Below, piece by piece: positions 47,079 through 55,861 of a stretch of DNA of 64,000 bases. Positions within the stretch are counted from its first letter, which is position 1; the number at the start of each line of letters is the position of its first letter. The stretch is from contig JAEYUP010000001.1 of the NCBI GenBank assembly GCA_023432445.1, positions 1-64,000 on the forward strand, in the 5' to 3' direction. The DNA is from Candidatus Parcubacteria bacterium. Lineage in GTDB: Bacteria > Patescibacteriota > Saccharimonadia > Saccharimonadales > Saccharimonadaceae. Position numbers and translations under genes: made by a program. Under the pieces are notes generated by a model that saw only the letters and a list, made by a program, of their open reading frames with translations, was not told where the DNA came from and ran no database searches.

Positions 47079-50000
47079 TTATATTCCCAGAATACTTTGG
47101 ATTGAGTTAATAATAATGGTTAGAATACTATCGGTCGGACGCCCAATGACTGCCGAGCGACTGTCGCCGGAGGTAGTGTTGTTGGAGCGGTCGCTCGATA
47201 CTGGCTGTAAGTAGTACACGTTGGCCACTGGTAGGTCGGAGATTATTACCACGTGGTCGGTAGTCAGCTGGCTATCTTGGGCGGTACGGTTCGGGAAATC
47301 GGTTCCGCTGGCGCCCAGACCATAAGCAACCTGACTTGTCGAAGGCTCGTCTGTCTTCCAGTAAACTACTATTTGGCCTCTTGCGTCGCCACCACTACCC
47401 TTGATAGCAGTAGTAACCTTTATGTCGCTTATAGACGGAGCTCTGGTGTCTAGGGCTGTACGGAATACCTGACGGTCGCTAATCGCTAGATTACCATCCG
47501 CATCGCGGCTCTGAGCCAATAGGAAGTAGTTACTATCGTCTTCCAGGCCTTTAATTATTATCTTGTGGTCGCTAGTTTTTTGTGAAGAGTACACGTCGGT
47601 GCCGTTGGTGCCGATTTTACCGTAAGTAATAGTTGAGTCTGCCGGGACGTTGGTGCTCCAGGTTATTTCTTGTGTACTCGTAGGCTGGCCTGCAACAGGC
47701 TGGAACCGTAAGTTGCTGATACGCGGACGAGGTGGCGTTTCGAACGAGTCGGTTCGGTTGCTATCGTATTTGTTGCCTTCCGAGTCAAATGTATTTAAGC
47801 GGAATGAGTAGTTGCTGCCGTCGTCTAATCCAGTTAGTTCTACTAGGTAAGTAGACTCGCTTCGAGAAGTATTAATGGTTTTAACTCCGCCAAAGCTGTC
47901 GCTTTTGCCGTATAGTAACTCGACTTTAGTGGCCTCAGTCGACGTAAACTGGACTATGGCGCTGGTTAGGTTCTTTTTTACCACTTCGACATCCTTAATG
48001 CTTGGTGCCGGTAAAGTGGTGAAACTGAGTTCGCTACTAACTCCAGTATTGCCATCTTCGTCCGTCCATTTGACTTTGTAGTAGTAGGTGGTGCCAGCCT
48101 CTAGGTTGAACAGCTCCAGTTCATGAGCCTGCGTTTGGTCGCTAACTGTCACTTCGCTCGGCAGATATACCCCGCTGGTGGTACCGTATTGAATCCGACT
48201 GTCGGAATTTCTGTCTGTCGCCCAAGCAAAGCTGGCCGTTCTCGTCCCTACTTGACTGGTGACATTACCAACCAACTCCGGGGGTGTCGTAAAGCGTCCG
48301 GTTGGGGTCATTGAGGTCGCCTCAGAGAACGCGCCGCAGTTGTTAGCCGAATCACAGGCTCTTACTTTGTAGAAATATTGTTGTTGCGATAAGCCACTGT
48401 CTACGTGACTTAAACCACTGGTGTTGGCCACTTGCGCAAAGTCCGTGCCGTTGGTGGATCGTTCAATTACATATTTAGATACTCCCGCACCGGTGTTTTC
48501 TGGCTCGCTCCAAGATATAGCCAGCTTCCATAGTGATGATGCCTTGGTTGAAACATCGGCAATTTCAAAGTCCCTTACTATGCCAGGAGCTGGCGTATTT
48601 GCAGTAAACGTCACACTTGCGTAAGTGTCGTAGTTAATGTTGTTAGCTTCGTCGCGAGCTACGACGTAAAATGTATTAACTCCAGGTTGGGTTGCAAAAG
48701 CATCAGCTGGCAGCGAACGCTGTCCTGGGTTGGTGTAATTACAGTTTCCACTATTTGGCAGGACGTTGACGGTATAACAGTAAACGATGCCACTAGGCTG
48801 TCCTACGAACGACGCAGGAGCTAGCCAGTTAAACGCAAAAGAGTTACTGGTATTGGTTGTCGGGGTGGCCGTAAGGTTCTGAGGTGAGGTTGGCGAAGAT
48901 GTGTTTATCTTAACGACGGTAGTTATGTGAGACTCTGAGACATTGCCCGCCTGGTCATAGGTACGGAAGTAGATGATGTTGTTACCCTCTTGTAAATCTG
49001 GGTAGTCATAAGTTTCGTCTGTTACATACGTACCGTCGTTTTCAAGCAAGTCTTGAGCGTTCTGCTCGCCCGTGTGGGAATCGCCGTACCATACACCGCC
49101 AGAGCCTATTCGGTACTGTAGGCCGGCGACACCACTATCGCTATCTTGCGCCGACTCGGCACCGCCAGTAGGCCACGTCAAAGTAACCTCTTTAGTTGAG
49201 ACGAACTGAGAAGGTGCAGATATAAACGATGGGTTTCTAGGTGGTTCGTCGTCATAACGGAATGAAAACGAAGCTGGGTCGCCCGCATATACATTTCCAG
49301 AGAAGTCGATCGCGCTCACCAGCAGTACATAAGGATCTGATGAGGTCTCGAGTCCAGAGGCCAGTGCGTCAACGACTCCCAGGTCAATATTAGCCTCGGA
49401 AACGGAGTATGGACAAGCTCCACCGGTATCAACTGGTGAATCGCCCAACAAACCTTTTGTTTGAATTGGGTCGGCAGTCTCGTCTTTGCCAATATAGAGA
49501 CAGTAGCCTTGTATTCCCGAACCGTTAACGTTATCCTTGGCAGCGTCCCAAGCAAAATACGGTGATTGAAGATTGGTCCAGCCTCCTGGCGATACGGCAC
49601 TGTCATCTTTCTGGCGCTGCATGGTGAGGTTGCTAGCGTTTTGTTCAGGTGGCTGCTCGTCTTCTAGAAAGCTTAGGGTGAAATCGTTAAGGGTTGGGGT
49701 GCTTGAGGAGCTGTCGCTTGTGAATTCCGCTCTTATCTCTATGTATCGAGACATTGTAAGCGAATCAAGGTCGCCAAAGCCGCTGGTGCTTCCATCAGCA
49801 TCTTGAGTAAAGTTCGGCGTCCAGGCTGACCATGTGGAATTGTCATCGCTAGTTCTAGCCGAAAAGCTAATTGATGTGTTTTCGGGTAATGCTTCGGTCT
49901 CCCAGCCAATGCTGTACCACTTTGTTTTCTTGCCTTGGCCAACGTCTACGACTGCACCATTCATGGTGCCCGAAGGTGAGTAACCATTTACGAACTCCAC

Positions 50001-52601
50001 AAATGTAACTGGTATAGGTAGACTACTTCCAGTAGCCACTGATGTTCCTGTGTTTAAGCCGTACGACCCCAGAACTCCATAATACCCGGCTCCCCAACAA
50101 TAAGTTTTGTCTGAAGTAGTGGCGCAAGAATAATATGCGCCGAGATTTAGTTTTGTTACCGAGCCTGACATGGTGGTGGTCGATACCGCTACGGGCGATG
50201 AGTTGGTCGAACTTGTGGCTCCGTTGCCAATCTGGCCGTACGACCCATTGCCCCAACAGTACGCTAGATTAGATGCTACGGCACAACTATGAGCATAGCC
50301 TGTCGAAATTGAGGTTACGGTTCCGCTCATAAGATTAGTGGTAACGGCCGCCGGCACGTTATAGGTTGACGTAGAAGAGTTCCCTAGCCTTCCGTTACCG
50401 CCGTTTCCCCAACAGTATGCTGATCCTGATGCTATGGCGCAGGTATGCGCATCGCTAGCAGAGATAGCCGTCACGGTACCCGTCATGCCTGCGGGGATTA
50501 CAGCTACTGGACTAGTTTTGTCTACAGACTCAGCATTTCCAAGCTTGCCGTTAGCTCCGTCGCCCCAACAGTAAGCGGCGCCAGAAGCGATCGCGCAAGT
50601 GTGTGCATTGCCTGCCGTAATGCTAGTTACATTACTAGATAGCAGACCGTTGTTTACGGCTACTGGCGTGCTAGAGGTGGTTGTAGCGCCGTTTCCTAAC
50701 CTACCGTCGCCCCCCTGACCCCAGCAAAAAACTTGTCCTGAAGATATAGCACAGGTATGGTAATACCCAGACGCAATCGCACTCACTGTCCCCGACATCA
50801 GCGATGTCTCCACGGCTACTGGTACGTTAGAGGATGTCGTAGAGCCATTTCCAAGAGACGAAAAGTCACCGATTCCCCAGCAGTAAACACTTCCCGACGA
50901 AAGGGCGCAGGTATGGTAATAACCTACCGATATTGAGGTTACGGGGCCCGACATCAAAGATTTATCAACCGCTACAGGGTAGTTTGAGTCATCATTGCTG
51001 CCGTTGCCTAACTGTCCGTAATTATTGCGCCCCCAACAGTAGGCATCACCATCGATAACCGCACAGGTGTGATTGGTCCCGCCGCTAAAACTATCAGCTG
51101 ATTGCATAAAATCAATATCAGCTGACTCCGATATTTTGTACGGTGAGCTTACGGCGCTGCGACCGTAGTTCTGTATACCCGTCTGCCCGGTCGCATTACT
51201 ACCCCAACAGTTCAAATAGCCGTCTTCAACTGCGCAAGTGGATATATCACCAGCCGAAATATCAGATATTTCGCCGTCCATCTCTACGGTGCTAACTGCT
51301 ACCGGAGTATTGGCGCTTGTAGTAGAACCGTCGCCTAGTTGTCCGTTGCCGTTCTCGCCCCAGCAATAAGCCGTGCCATCGGCTATAGCGCAGGTGTGAG
51401 TAGACGATACCGACTGCCTGGAGCCAGCAGAGATATCACTTACAACTCCCGACATTATAGAAGTCGAAACTGCAACCGGAACACTCGAGTTAGACCCGAC
51501 GCCGTTACCTAACTTGCCGCTAGAACCATTACCCCAACAATATGCCTGGCCTGAAGAGATCGCACAAGCATGGTAACTGCCTGCAGATATCGCAGTAACA
51601 TTACCACTCATCAAAGTAGTCGTAACAGCTTGAATTGTATATGAGCTGGTAGTGCCACCGCTGCCTATTTGACCATTTGTTCCAGCACCCCAGCAATATG
51701 CTTTACTGTCGGCCACCGCACAGGCAAATCTGCTGCCGACCGAAATATCTGTAACCGTGCCCGTCATTGTTGAGGTCGGTAGCGCTATGGGTGATGACCT
51801 GTCTGAGCCAAAGACACCCAGCTGGTTGGAGTTATTGCGGCCCCAACAATATGCCTGGCCGGAGGCTATTGCGCAAGCACTATCTAGCCCGATGGAAATT
51901 TTAGTTACTGCGCCAGACATAATTGATGTGCTTACGGCCACCGGTGTGTTGTAGCTATTAGTGTTGCCGTTACCTAGCTGCCCATAGTTACTTCTGCCCC
52001 AACAATAAGCGGCGCCAGAAGATACGGCACAAGATGAGTTTACACCGGCCGATATGTCAGTAACGCCAGTCAGTTCACTGTTGCCATCTACAGATTTTAC
52101 TTTGACTGGCAATATGGTGCTCGTATTGCTGCCGTCGCCAAGCTCTCCATAGGTGTTTGTGCCCCACGCCCAAACGGTACCGTCACTTTTTAAAGCTAAC
52201 GAGTGTGTCGGCCCGTGCGATATTTTTTGGATACCTCTCATATCTGAATCGCTTGACGCTAACTTCAATGACGCATCTGCTTCAGCTTCAGAACAATCTT
52301 CGTCGGTGTAGGCCGCACCCTCGACCTCAAGTCCCTCTAGGGTTATTGGTGAACAGTCACCGCTAATTTTGTTATAGGCAAAGTCCGCGTTTGAGGTCCA
52401 GGTTAGAGTTTGCTCCGCTCGAGCAAGTATAGCTGGAAGGAAGGTTCCAATGACAAGTATGGCAACTGCCAGAAAAGACCCCGAAGATATCAAGACGGCT
52501 TTTCGTTTCCCTTTTAATTTAGCTGAGATGGAATCAAAAAAACGACTAGAAAATCTAGGCAGTTTGATAGATCTAAAAAAACTTCGTTTTACCTTCACCA
52601 A
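47079..52601 (-). CDS. giant RCC1-repeat and fibronectin surface protein
   Basis: A 1,840-residue protein. A basic start and one hydrophobic helix (AVLISSGSFLAVAILVIGTF) act as signal or anchor. I count 14 RCC1-type repeats from about residue 115 to 890, each about 50 residues with the pattern ISxGxxHTCAIxSGxAYCWG, then GQLGNG and PVAV. Fourteen equals two seven-bladed propellers. Thirteen repeats carry a cysteine pair, 9-10 residues apart, for a possible disulphide per blade. About five fibronectin-type or Ig-like modules follow, ending in a short hydrophobic C-terminus with no LPXTG. It is probably outside the cell and perhaps adhesive. Start: TTG at 52601 or GTG at 52598, after GAGAGGG. 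In an operon with an ABC exporter. Confidence 0.88.
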   Translation of the reverse strand: MVKVKRSFFRSIKLPRFSSRFFDSISAKLKGKRKAVLISSGSFLAVAILVIGTFLPAILARAEQTLTWTSNADFAYNKISGDCSPITLEGLEVEGAAYTDEDCSEAEADASLKLASSDSDMRGIQKISHGPTHSLALKSDGTVWAWGTNTYGELGDGSNTSTILPVKVKSVDGNSELTGVTDISAGVNSSCAVSSGAAYCWGRSNYGQLGNGNTNSYNTPVAVSTSIMSGAVTKISIGLDSACAIASGQAYCWGRNNSNQLGVFGSDRSSPIALPTSTMTGTVTDISVGSRFACAVADSKAYCWGAGTNGQIGSGGTTSSYTIQAVTTTLMSGNVTAISAGSYHACAISSGQAYCWGNGSSGKLGNGVGSNSSVPVAVSTSIMSGVVSDISAGSRQSVSSTHTCAIADGTAYCWGENGNGQLGDGSTTSANTPVAVSTVEMDGEISDISAGDISTCAVEDGYLNCWGSNATGQTGIQNYGRSAVSSPYKISESADIDFMQSADSFSGGTNHTCAVIDGDAYCWGRNNYGQLGNGSNDDSNYPVAVDKSLMSGPVTSISVGYYHTCALSSGSVYCWGIGDFSSLGNGSTTSSNVPVAVETSLMSGTVSAIASGYYHTCAISSGQVFCWGQGGDGRLGNGATTTSSTPVAVNNGLLSSNVTSITAGNAHTCAIASGAAYCWGDGANGKLGNAESVDKTSPVAVIPAGMTGTVTAISASDAHTCAIASGSAYCWGNGGNGRLGNSSTSTYNVPAAVTTNLMSGTVTSISTGYAHSCAVASNLAYCWGNGSYGQIGNGATSSTNSSPVAVSTTTMSGSVTKLNLGAYYSCATTSDKTYCWGAGYYGVLGSYGLNTGTSVATGSSLPIPVTFVEFVNGYSPSGTMNGAVVDVGQGKKTKWYSIGWETEALPENTSISFSARTSDDNSTWSAWTPNFTQDADGSTSGFGDLDSLTMSRYIEIRAEFTSDSSSSTPTLNDFTLSFLEDEQPPEQNASNLTMQRQKDDSAVSPGGWTNLQSPYFAWDAAKDNVNGSGIQGYCLYIGKDETADPIQTKGLLGDSPVDTGGACPYSVSEANIDLGVVDALASGLETSSDPYVLLVSAIDFSGNVYAGDPASFSFRYDDEPPRNPSFISAPSQFVSTKEVTLTWPTGGAESAQDSDSGVAGLQYRIGSGGVWYGDSHTGEQNAQDLLENDGTYVTDETYDYPDLQEGNNIIYFRTYDQAGNVSESHITTVVKINTSSPTSPQNLTATPTTNTSNSFAFNWLAPASFVGQPSGIVYCYTVNVLPNSGNCNYTNPGQRSLPADAFATQPGVNTFYVVARDEANNINYDTYASVTFTANTPAPGIVRDFEIADVSTKASSLWKLAISWSEPENTGAGVSKYVIERSTNGTDFAQVANTSGLSHVDSGLSQQQYFYKVRACDSANNCGAFSEATSMTPTGRFTTPPELVGNVTSQVGTRTASFAWATDRNSDSRIQYGTTSGVYLPSEVTVSDQTQAHELELFNLEAGTTYYYKVKWTDEDGNTGVSSELSFTTLPAPSIKDVEVVKKNLTSAIVQFTSTEATKVELLYGKSDSFGGVKTINTSRSESTYLVELTGLDDGSNYSFRLNTFDSEGNKYDSNRTDSFETPPRPRISNLRFQPVAGQPTSTQEITWSTNVPADSTITYGKIGTNGTDVYSSQKTSDHKIIIKGLEDDSNYFLLAQSRDADGNLAISDRQVFRTALDTRAPSISDIKVTTAIKGSGGDARGQIVVYWKTDEPSTSQVAYGLGASGTDFPNRTAQDSQLTTDHVVIISDLPVANVYYLQPVSSDRSNNTTSGDSRSAVIGRPTDSILTIIINSIQSILGI

Positions 52602-52639
52602 TTACCCTCTCGAGAACATAGTTCTTATACTTAAATGTA

Positions 52640-53242
52640 TCACGCATCGGCGTGCTTGAGAAGTGCTGATTTCCGCTCCGATAGATAACATTTTCCACAC
52701 AAAGAGTTGTAGGTAGCGTCTAGACCGTCAATAGCTACTTGATCACCGCTAAAGACATACCGGCCATCAATTATCCGAGTGTTAAACTCGGCCTGAGAGC
52801 CGCAAATACACATGGTGGGTAACTTTTCTATATTGTCAGCGACTTCCATGAGTCGTTTGCTGCCAGGAAACATCTTAGACTGAAAATCGGCTCGCAGTCC
52901 ATAAGCGATTACCGAAACATCGTCAAACTTGGCAATCTCCAGAAGCTGGTCCACCTGTTCTGGAGTGAGAAACTGTGCTTCGTCGACAAATAGACAATTA
53001 TACTTCTTGTTAGTGCCGAGCGTCTGAAGTTTTTTGCGTATGTCTAGCTCTGGAGTTGACAGGAAATCAACCTTCCTAGTAAGTTTGGCTCGCGCGACGA
53101 TGTTCACATCACCTTTCTTATCTACGCTTGGCTTCGTTACTAAAACCTGGTGACCTTGCTCTTCGTAATTATACGCAGCGTTTATCAGGGCGGTGCTTTT
53201 ACCGCTGTTCATCGCTCCGTATTTAAAATGCAGCTTAGACAC
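52640..53242 (-). CDS. tdk: thymidine kinase (TK1 type)
   Basis: A 200-residue type II thymidine kinase salvaging thymidine to dTMP. Walker A is YGAMNSGKSTALINAAYNYE, Walker B CLFVDEAQFLTPEQV; the lasso and substrate region show ADFQSKMFPGSKRLMEVAD. All zinc ligands are present: MCICGS and SLCGKCY. The start is GTG at 53240-53242. It lies 11 bases after the hypothetical gene at 53254-54105 and 38 bases before the RCC1 gene, so it is inside this operon. Its stop TGA overlaps a possible extended -10 (TGA-TACATT) for the RCC1 gene. Confidence 0.95.
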   Translation of the reverse strand: MSKLHFKYGAMNSGKSTALINAAYNYEEQGHQVLVTKPSVDKKGDVNIVARAKLTRKVDFLSTPELDIRKKLQTLGTNKKYNCLFVDEAQFLTPEQVDQLLEIAKFDDVSVIAYGLRADFQSKMFPGSKRLMEVADNIEKLPTMCICGSQAEFNTRIIDGRYVFSGDQVAIDGLDATYNSLCGKCYLSERKSALLKHADA

Positions 53243-53253
53243 GGGAGTTTACC

Positions 53254-54105
53254 CTAAAGGTAGCGTAGAGCATCGCGCTCTCGGTAAGCAACCGGATACC
53301 CGTACAGTTCCGCTACCGGCTTAATAGCTTGTAGTACTTCAGATTGAACGTTTTTGTAGTTGCTATCACTTTTGTTGGCATTATCAACTTCGATAACGTC
53401 TTTGCCCTTATGCGGCCCGGTGTATGTCCAGGATTTAAGACTTATCCAGCCATCAAACAAGTCGGAGTTTTCTTTAGCCAGAGAACCACATAGCTTTACT
53501 GCACCAGCTCTGTTGTTAACTGACTTGTCGACGATTAAGAACCCTACATTGATCGAACTTACATCCGGCAAATTATATTCGTCTATGAGATTGCAGACTT
53601 CTGACCTAGTGTTGGATTCACCCCTAAGACCAACCTTGTATGTGTTGTTGGACGGTTGAAGCGTTATACCGCGCTCAGAGTTCTGCACGGCCTTCTTGAA
53701 TGTAGCTAGAGACTTTATGCTAGCAGAAGAGCTGTCGGTGATATCTATTGAAACTATCGGGTTGTCTGCGATAGACTCCTGAGCATTGGTCCGGTAACGT
53801 ATACTCATCCATCCAATTTTACCGGCGTCACCCCTATTATCAAATTTGTTTACTATCTCTGATATGGACTGGTCAGTAGCGCTTTTGCCTATAAATATCT
53901 GGACGCCGCAGTCTTGCTCAACAAAAGGAAGTGGCGTTGAGCAGACCTTCCGGGTATCTTCGACTCCTGCTATAGTTCTATACTCTTTAAACGACGCCGG
54001 TTCAAAGCTGTTTGCTATAGCTGTGATAATGCCGATTAAAAGTGGTATTAGAATTATAGCGCCTACTACATAGCCTACAATTTTTTTGATTTTGCTATTC
54101 TTCAT
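53254..54105 (-). CDS. membrane-anchored extracytoplasmic hypothetical protein
   Basis: A 283-residue protein with a basic N-terminus (KNSKIKKIVG) and one hydrophobic helix (VVGAIILIPLLIGIITAIA), then a soluble outer domain. Four cysteines (TRKVCSTPL, EQDCGVQ, SEVCNLI, VKLCGSL) could form two disulphides. No family recognised. The ATG at 54103-54105 is chosen by the TACAAT box six bases upstream, rather than the in-frame ATG at 54120. It heads the operon that continues with tdk, the RCC1 protein and the ABC exporter. Confidence 0.7.
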   Translation of the reverse strand: MKNSKIKKIVGYVVGAIILIPLLIGIITAIANSFEPASFKEYRTIAGVEDTRKVCSTPLPFVEQDCGVQIFIGKSATDQSISEIVNKFDNRGDAGKIGWMSIRYRTNAQESIADNPIVSIDITDSSSASIKSLATFKKAVQNSERGITLQPSNNTYKVGLRGESNTRSEVCNLIDEYNLPDVSSINVGFLIVDKSVNNRAGAVKLCGSLAKENSDLFDGWISLKSWTYTGPHKGKDVIEVDNANKSDSNYKNVQSEVLQAIKPVAELYGYPVAYRERDALRYL

Positions 54106-54111
54106 AACAGT

Positions 54112-54117
54112 ATTGTA
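54112..54117 (-). promoter_or_regulatory. leaderless -10 (TACAAT)
   Basis: TACAAT on the minus strand, six bases before the ATG at 54103-54105. Confidence 0.55.
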
Positions 54118-54183
54118 CAACGTGCCGATATTAATTCATATTAAAATAGGCCCCGATAAGGAGACTATTTAAAAGATTCTATA

Positions 54184-54258
54184 TGGCAGGGGCACGTGGA
54201 ATCGAACCACGATCCTAGGTTTTGGAGACCCATATACTAACCGTTGTACTATGCCCCT
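54184..54258 (-). tRNA. tRNA-Trp (anticodon CCA)
   Basis: A 75-base tRNA with encoded CCA end. Acceptor AGGGGCA pairs with TGCCCCT, discriminator G. The anticodon loop is CTCCAAA with anticodon CCA, and the T arm has GGTTCGATTCC. In many bacteria this tRNA lies beside secE; here it stands 15 kb away. Confidence 0.95.
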
Positions 54259-54301
54259 GTACAGATGTGTATTGTACCAGAAATTGACAAGATAATCGAG
54301 A

Positions 54302-54590
54302 ATTAAAGAACCCCCTTCGCTCGAAAGCAAAGAGGGGTGTGACCGGTCCTGCGTGGTGAGCGCAAGCAGGACCGGTCGGGTTGTGCATATGAGCGTCTGC
54401 TCGGACAAACACACACGATCATATCGAAAGCCGAAGCTGCTCAAATTCGATACGTTCGCGAGAACGGCCGGAAAGGTGACGGCGCTCGCTCTACTCAAAC
54501 ACAACCATGACATACACTCCGGTGGCTCGGTCCGGGTGGTATATGTCATCCCGCTACTGCCTTTTCGTAGGCCGTAGGCGTAGCAAATTG
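54302..54590. other. hairpin-rich region without a confident gene
   Basis: From 54311 to 54336 a CCCC..CTTCGCT/AGC..AGGGG hairpin looks like a leftward terminator (TTCTTTAATT beyond it). GACCGGTCCTGC (54341-54352) pairs perfectly with GCAGGACCGGTC (54366-54377). GACATA/TATGTC near 54509-54547 encloses CCGG/CCGG. A plus-strand frame from ATG 54389 to 54577 (62 residues, MSVCSDKHTRSYRKPK) is possible, but it runs through the third hairpin and has no clear SD. The paired hairpins resemble those after the gene at 44248, so a leftward small gene or RNA may end here. Confidence 0.4.
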
Positions 54591-54631
54591 AGTATCCCAA
54601 ATCATACGTGGAATGTCAATTATCTTTCTGT

Positions 54632-54637
54632 TACCAT
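54632..54637 (+). promoter_or_regulatory. possible leaderless extended -10 (TGT-TACCAT)
   Basis: TACCAT with TGT in front ends seven bases before ATG 54645. It is weaker than the others because the box departs from consensus at position 4. Confidence 0.35.
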
Positions 54638-54644
54638 AAGAGCA

Positions 54645-55802
54645 ATGAATATCGTGGTTGTCGGTGGTGGGTTCGGTGGCGTCAAGACCGCTTTGGAGCT
54701 GAGTAAGCGCAGGGTGGGCAAGATAACGCTTATCTCTGACGTGCCATATTTCCTGCACCACGCAACTCTGTACTCGACCGCCACAGGCAAGAATTATGCC
54801 GAGTCGGTCATTCCGCTGGAGGACATATTTGCGCACCACCCTGACGTGAAGGTTGTCAAAGACCGCATCACCGACCTCGACCATCATCGAAAGATTGTCA
54901 TCGGCAAGAAAGCGCAGTACTCCTACGATCAGCTAGTACTGGCGCTCGGCTCTGTTACGACCTTCTTTGGCATCCCTGGCATGAAACAGCGAGCGTTTGG
55001 TATCAAAACACTGGACGAAGTTAAAGAGTTTCAGAACCACATTCACAATGAGGTTATCGAGAAAAAACTTGGCCGGGAGTATTTTGTCATCGGGGCTGGC
55101 CCTACCGGAGTTGAACTGGCGGCTTCGTTAAACGAGTACCTCCAATCTCTCATCCATCTGTACCGCATTAAAGGTGCTCGCTCGCGCGTCACACTCGTCG
55201 AGGCTGCTCCACGGATACTACCAAAAATGTCCAAGACTGCCTCGCGTAAAGTAAGCAAGCGGCTTAAACAGCTTGGGGTGCGTGTCTGGGTCAACCAAAG
55301 GGTCGAATCGCTCGACGACGACTGCATCGTGATTGATGGCCAGAAATATCCAACCAAAACCGCTGTCTGGACCTCTGGAATGGCCAATAATCCCTTTTTC
55401 CAGCGCCACGACGACCTGTTTTCGCTCAATATTCAGGGCCGGGTGGTAGTCGACAGCCATCTGGAAGCCAGACCTAACATCTACGTGATCGGTGACGGCA
55501 ATGACGTTAAGTACAGCGGCATGGCTTGGCCGGCACTGAAACAAGCTACTCATGTTGCCAAAAATATCGCCCGCAAAAAATCTCGTAAGCCCTTACGTAG
55601 ATTTTGGCCGAAATCAGTTCCTACTGGTGTACCCGTTGGCGGATCGTGGGCTTATGTTGAGTGGCACGGACTACACGTTAGTGGACGCCTGGGTCACTGG
55701 GTGAGACGGAAAATGGAGTTGTATGGTTACTGTCAACTAGTACCCTTGAGAGTTGCTTTGCCAATTTGGCGTTCTCATTACCTGAAAAATATCGACGATT
55801 AG
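54645..55802 (+). CDS. ndh: type II NADH dehydrogenase (NDH-2)
   Basis: A 385-residue non-proton-pumping NADH:quinone oxidoreductase. The first dinucleotide fold is NIVVVGGGFGGVKTALEL for FAD; the second, YFVIGAGPTGVELAASL, for NADH; the FAD-ribityl contact is IYVIGDGNDVKYSGMAWPAL. The C-terminal amphipathic region (SWAYVEWHGLHVSGRLGHWV) would attach it to the membrane surface. The in-frame ATG at 54507 lies in the hairpin region, so ATG 54645 is used. It would recycle NADH if a quinone pool is present, possibly with a terminal oxidase elsewhere. The glucan operon follows 60 bases downstream. Confidence 0.92.
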   Translation: MNIVVVGGGFGGVKTALELSKRRVGKITLISDVPYFLHHATLYSTATGKNYAESVIPLEDIFAHHPDVKVVKDRITDLDHHRKIVIGKKAQYSYDQLVLALGSVTTFFGIPGMKQRAFGIKTLDEVKEFQNHIHNEVIEKKLGREYFVIGAGPTGVELAASLNEYLQSLIHLYRIKGARSRVTLVEAAPRILPKMSKTASRKVSKRLKQLGVRVWVNQRVESLDDDCIVIDGQKYPTKTAVWTSGMANNPFFQRHDDLFSLNIQGRVVVDSHLEARPNIYVIGDGNDVKYSGMAWPALKQATHVAKNIARKKSRKPLRRFWPKSVPTGVPVGGSWAYVEWHGLHVSGRLGHWVRRKMELYGYCQLVPLRVALPIWRSHYLKNIDD

Positions 55803-55861
55803 CACTTTCTCTGTTAAAGGTGTTGTAAACGCCTACGCTTATCTCTATAATCAAAGGCAGT

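Noticed and set aside
47079..52601. LPXTG-type sorting signal on the RCC1 protein
   Set aside because: The C-terminus has a short hydrophobic end but no LPXTG motif or basic tail.
54169..54600. 143-residue leftward ORF
   Set aside because: It crosses three hairpins and the whole tRNA-Trp; composition is not protein-like.
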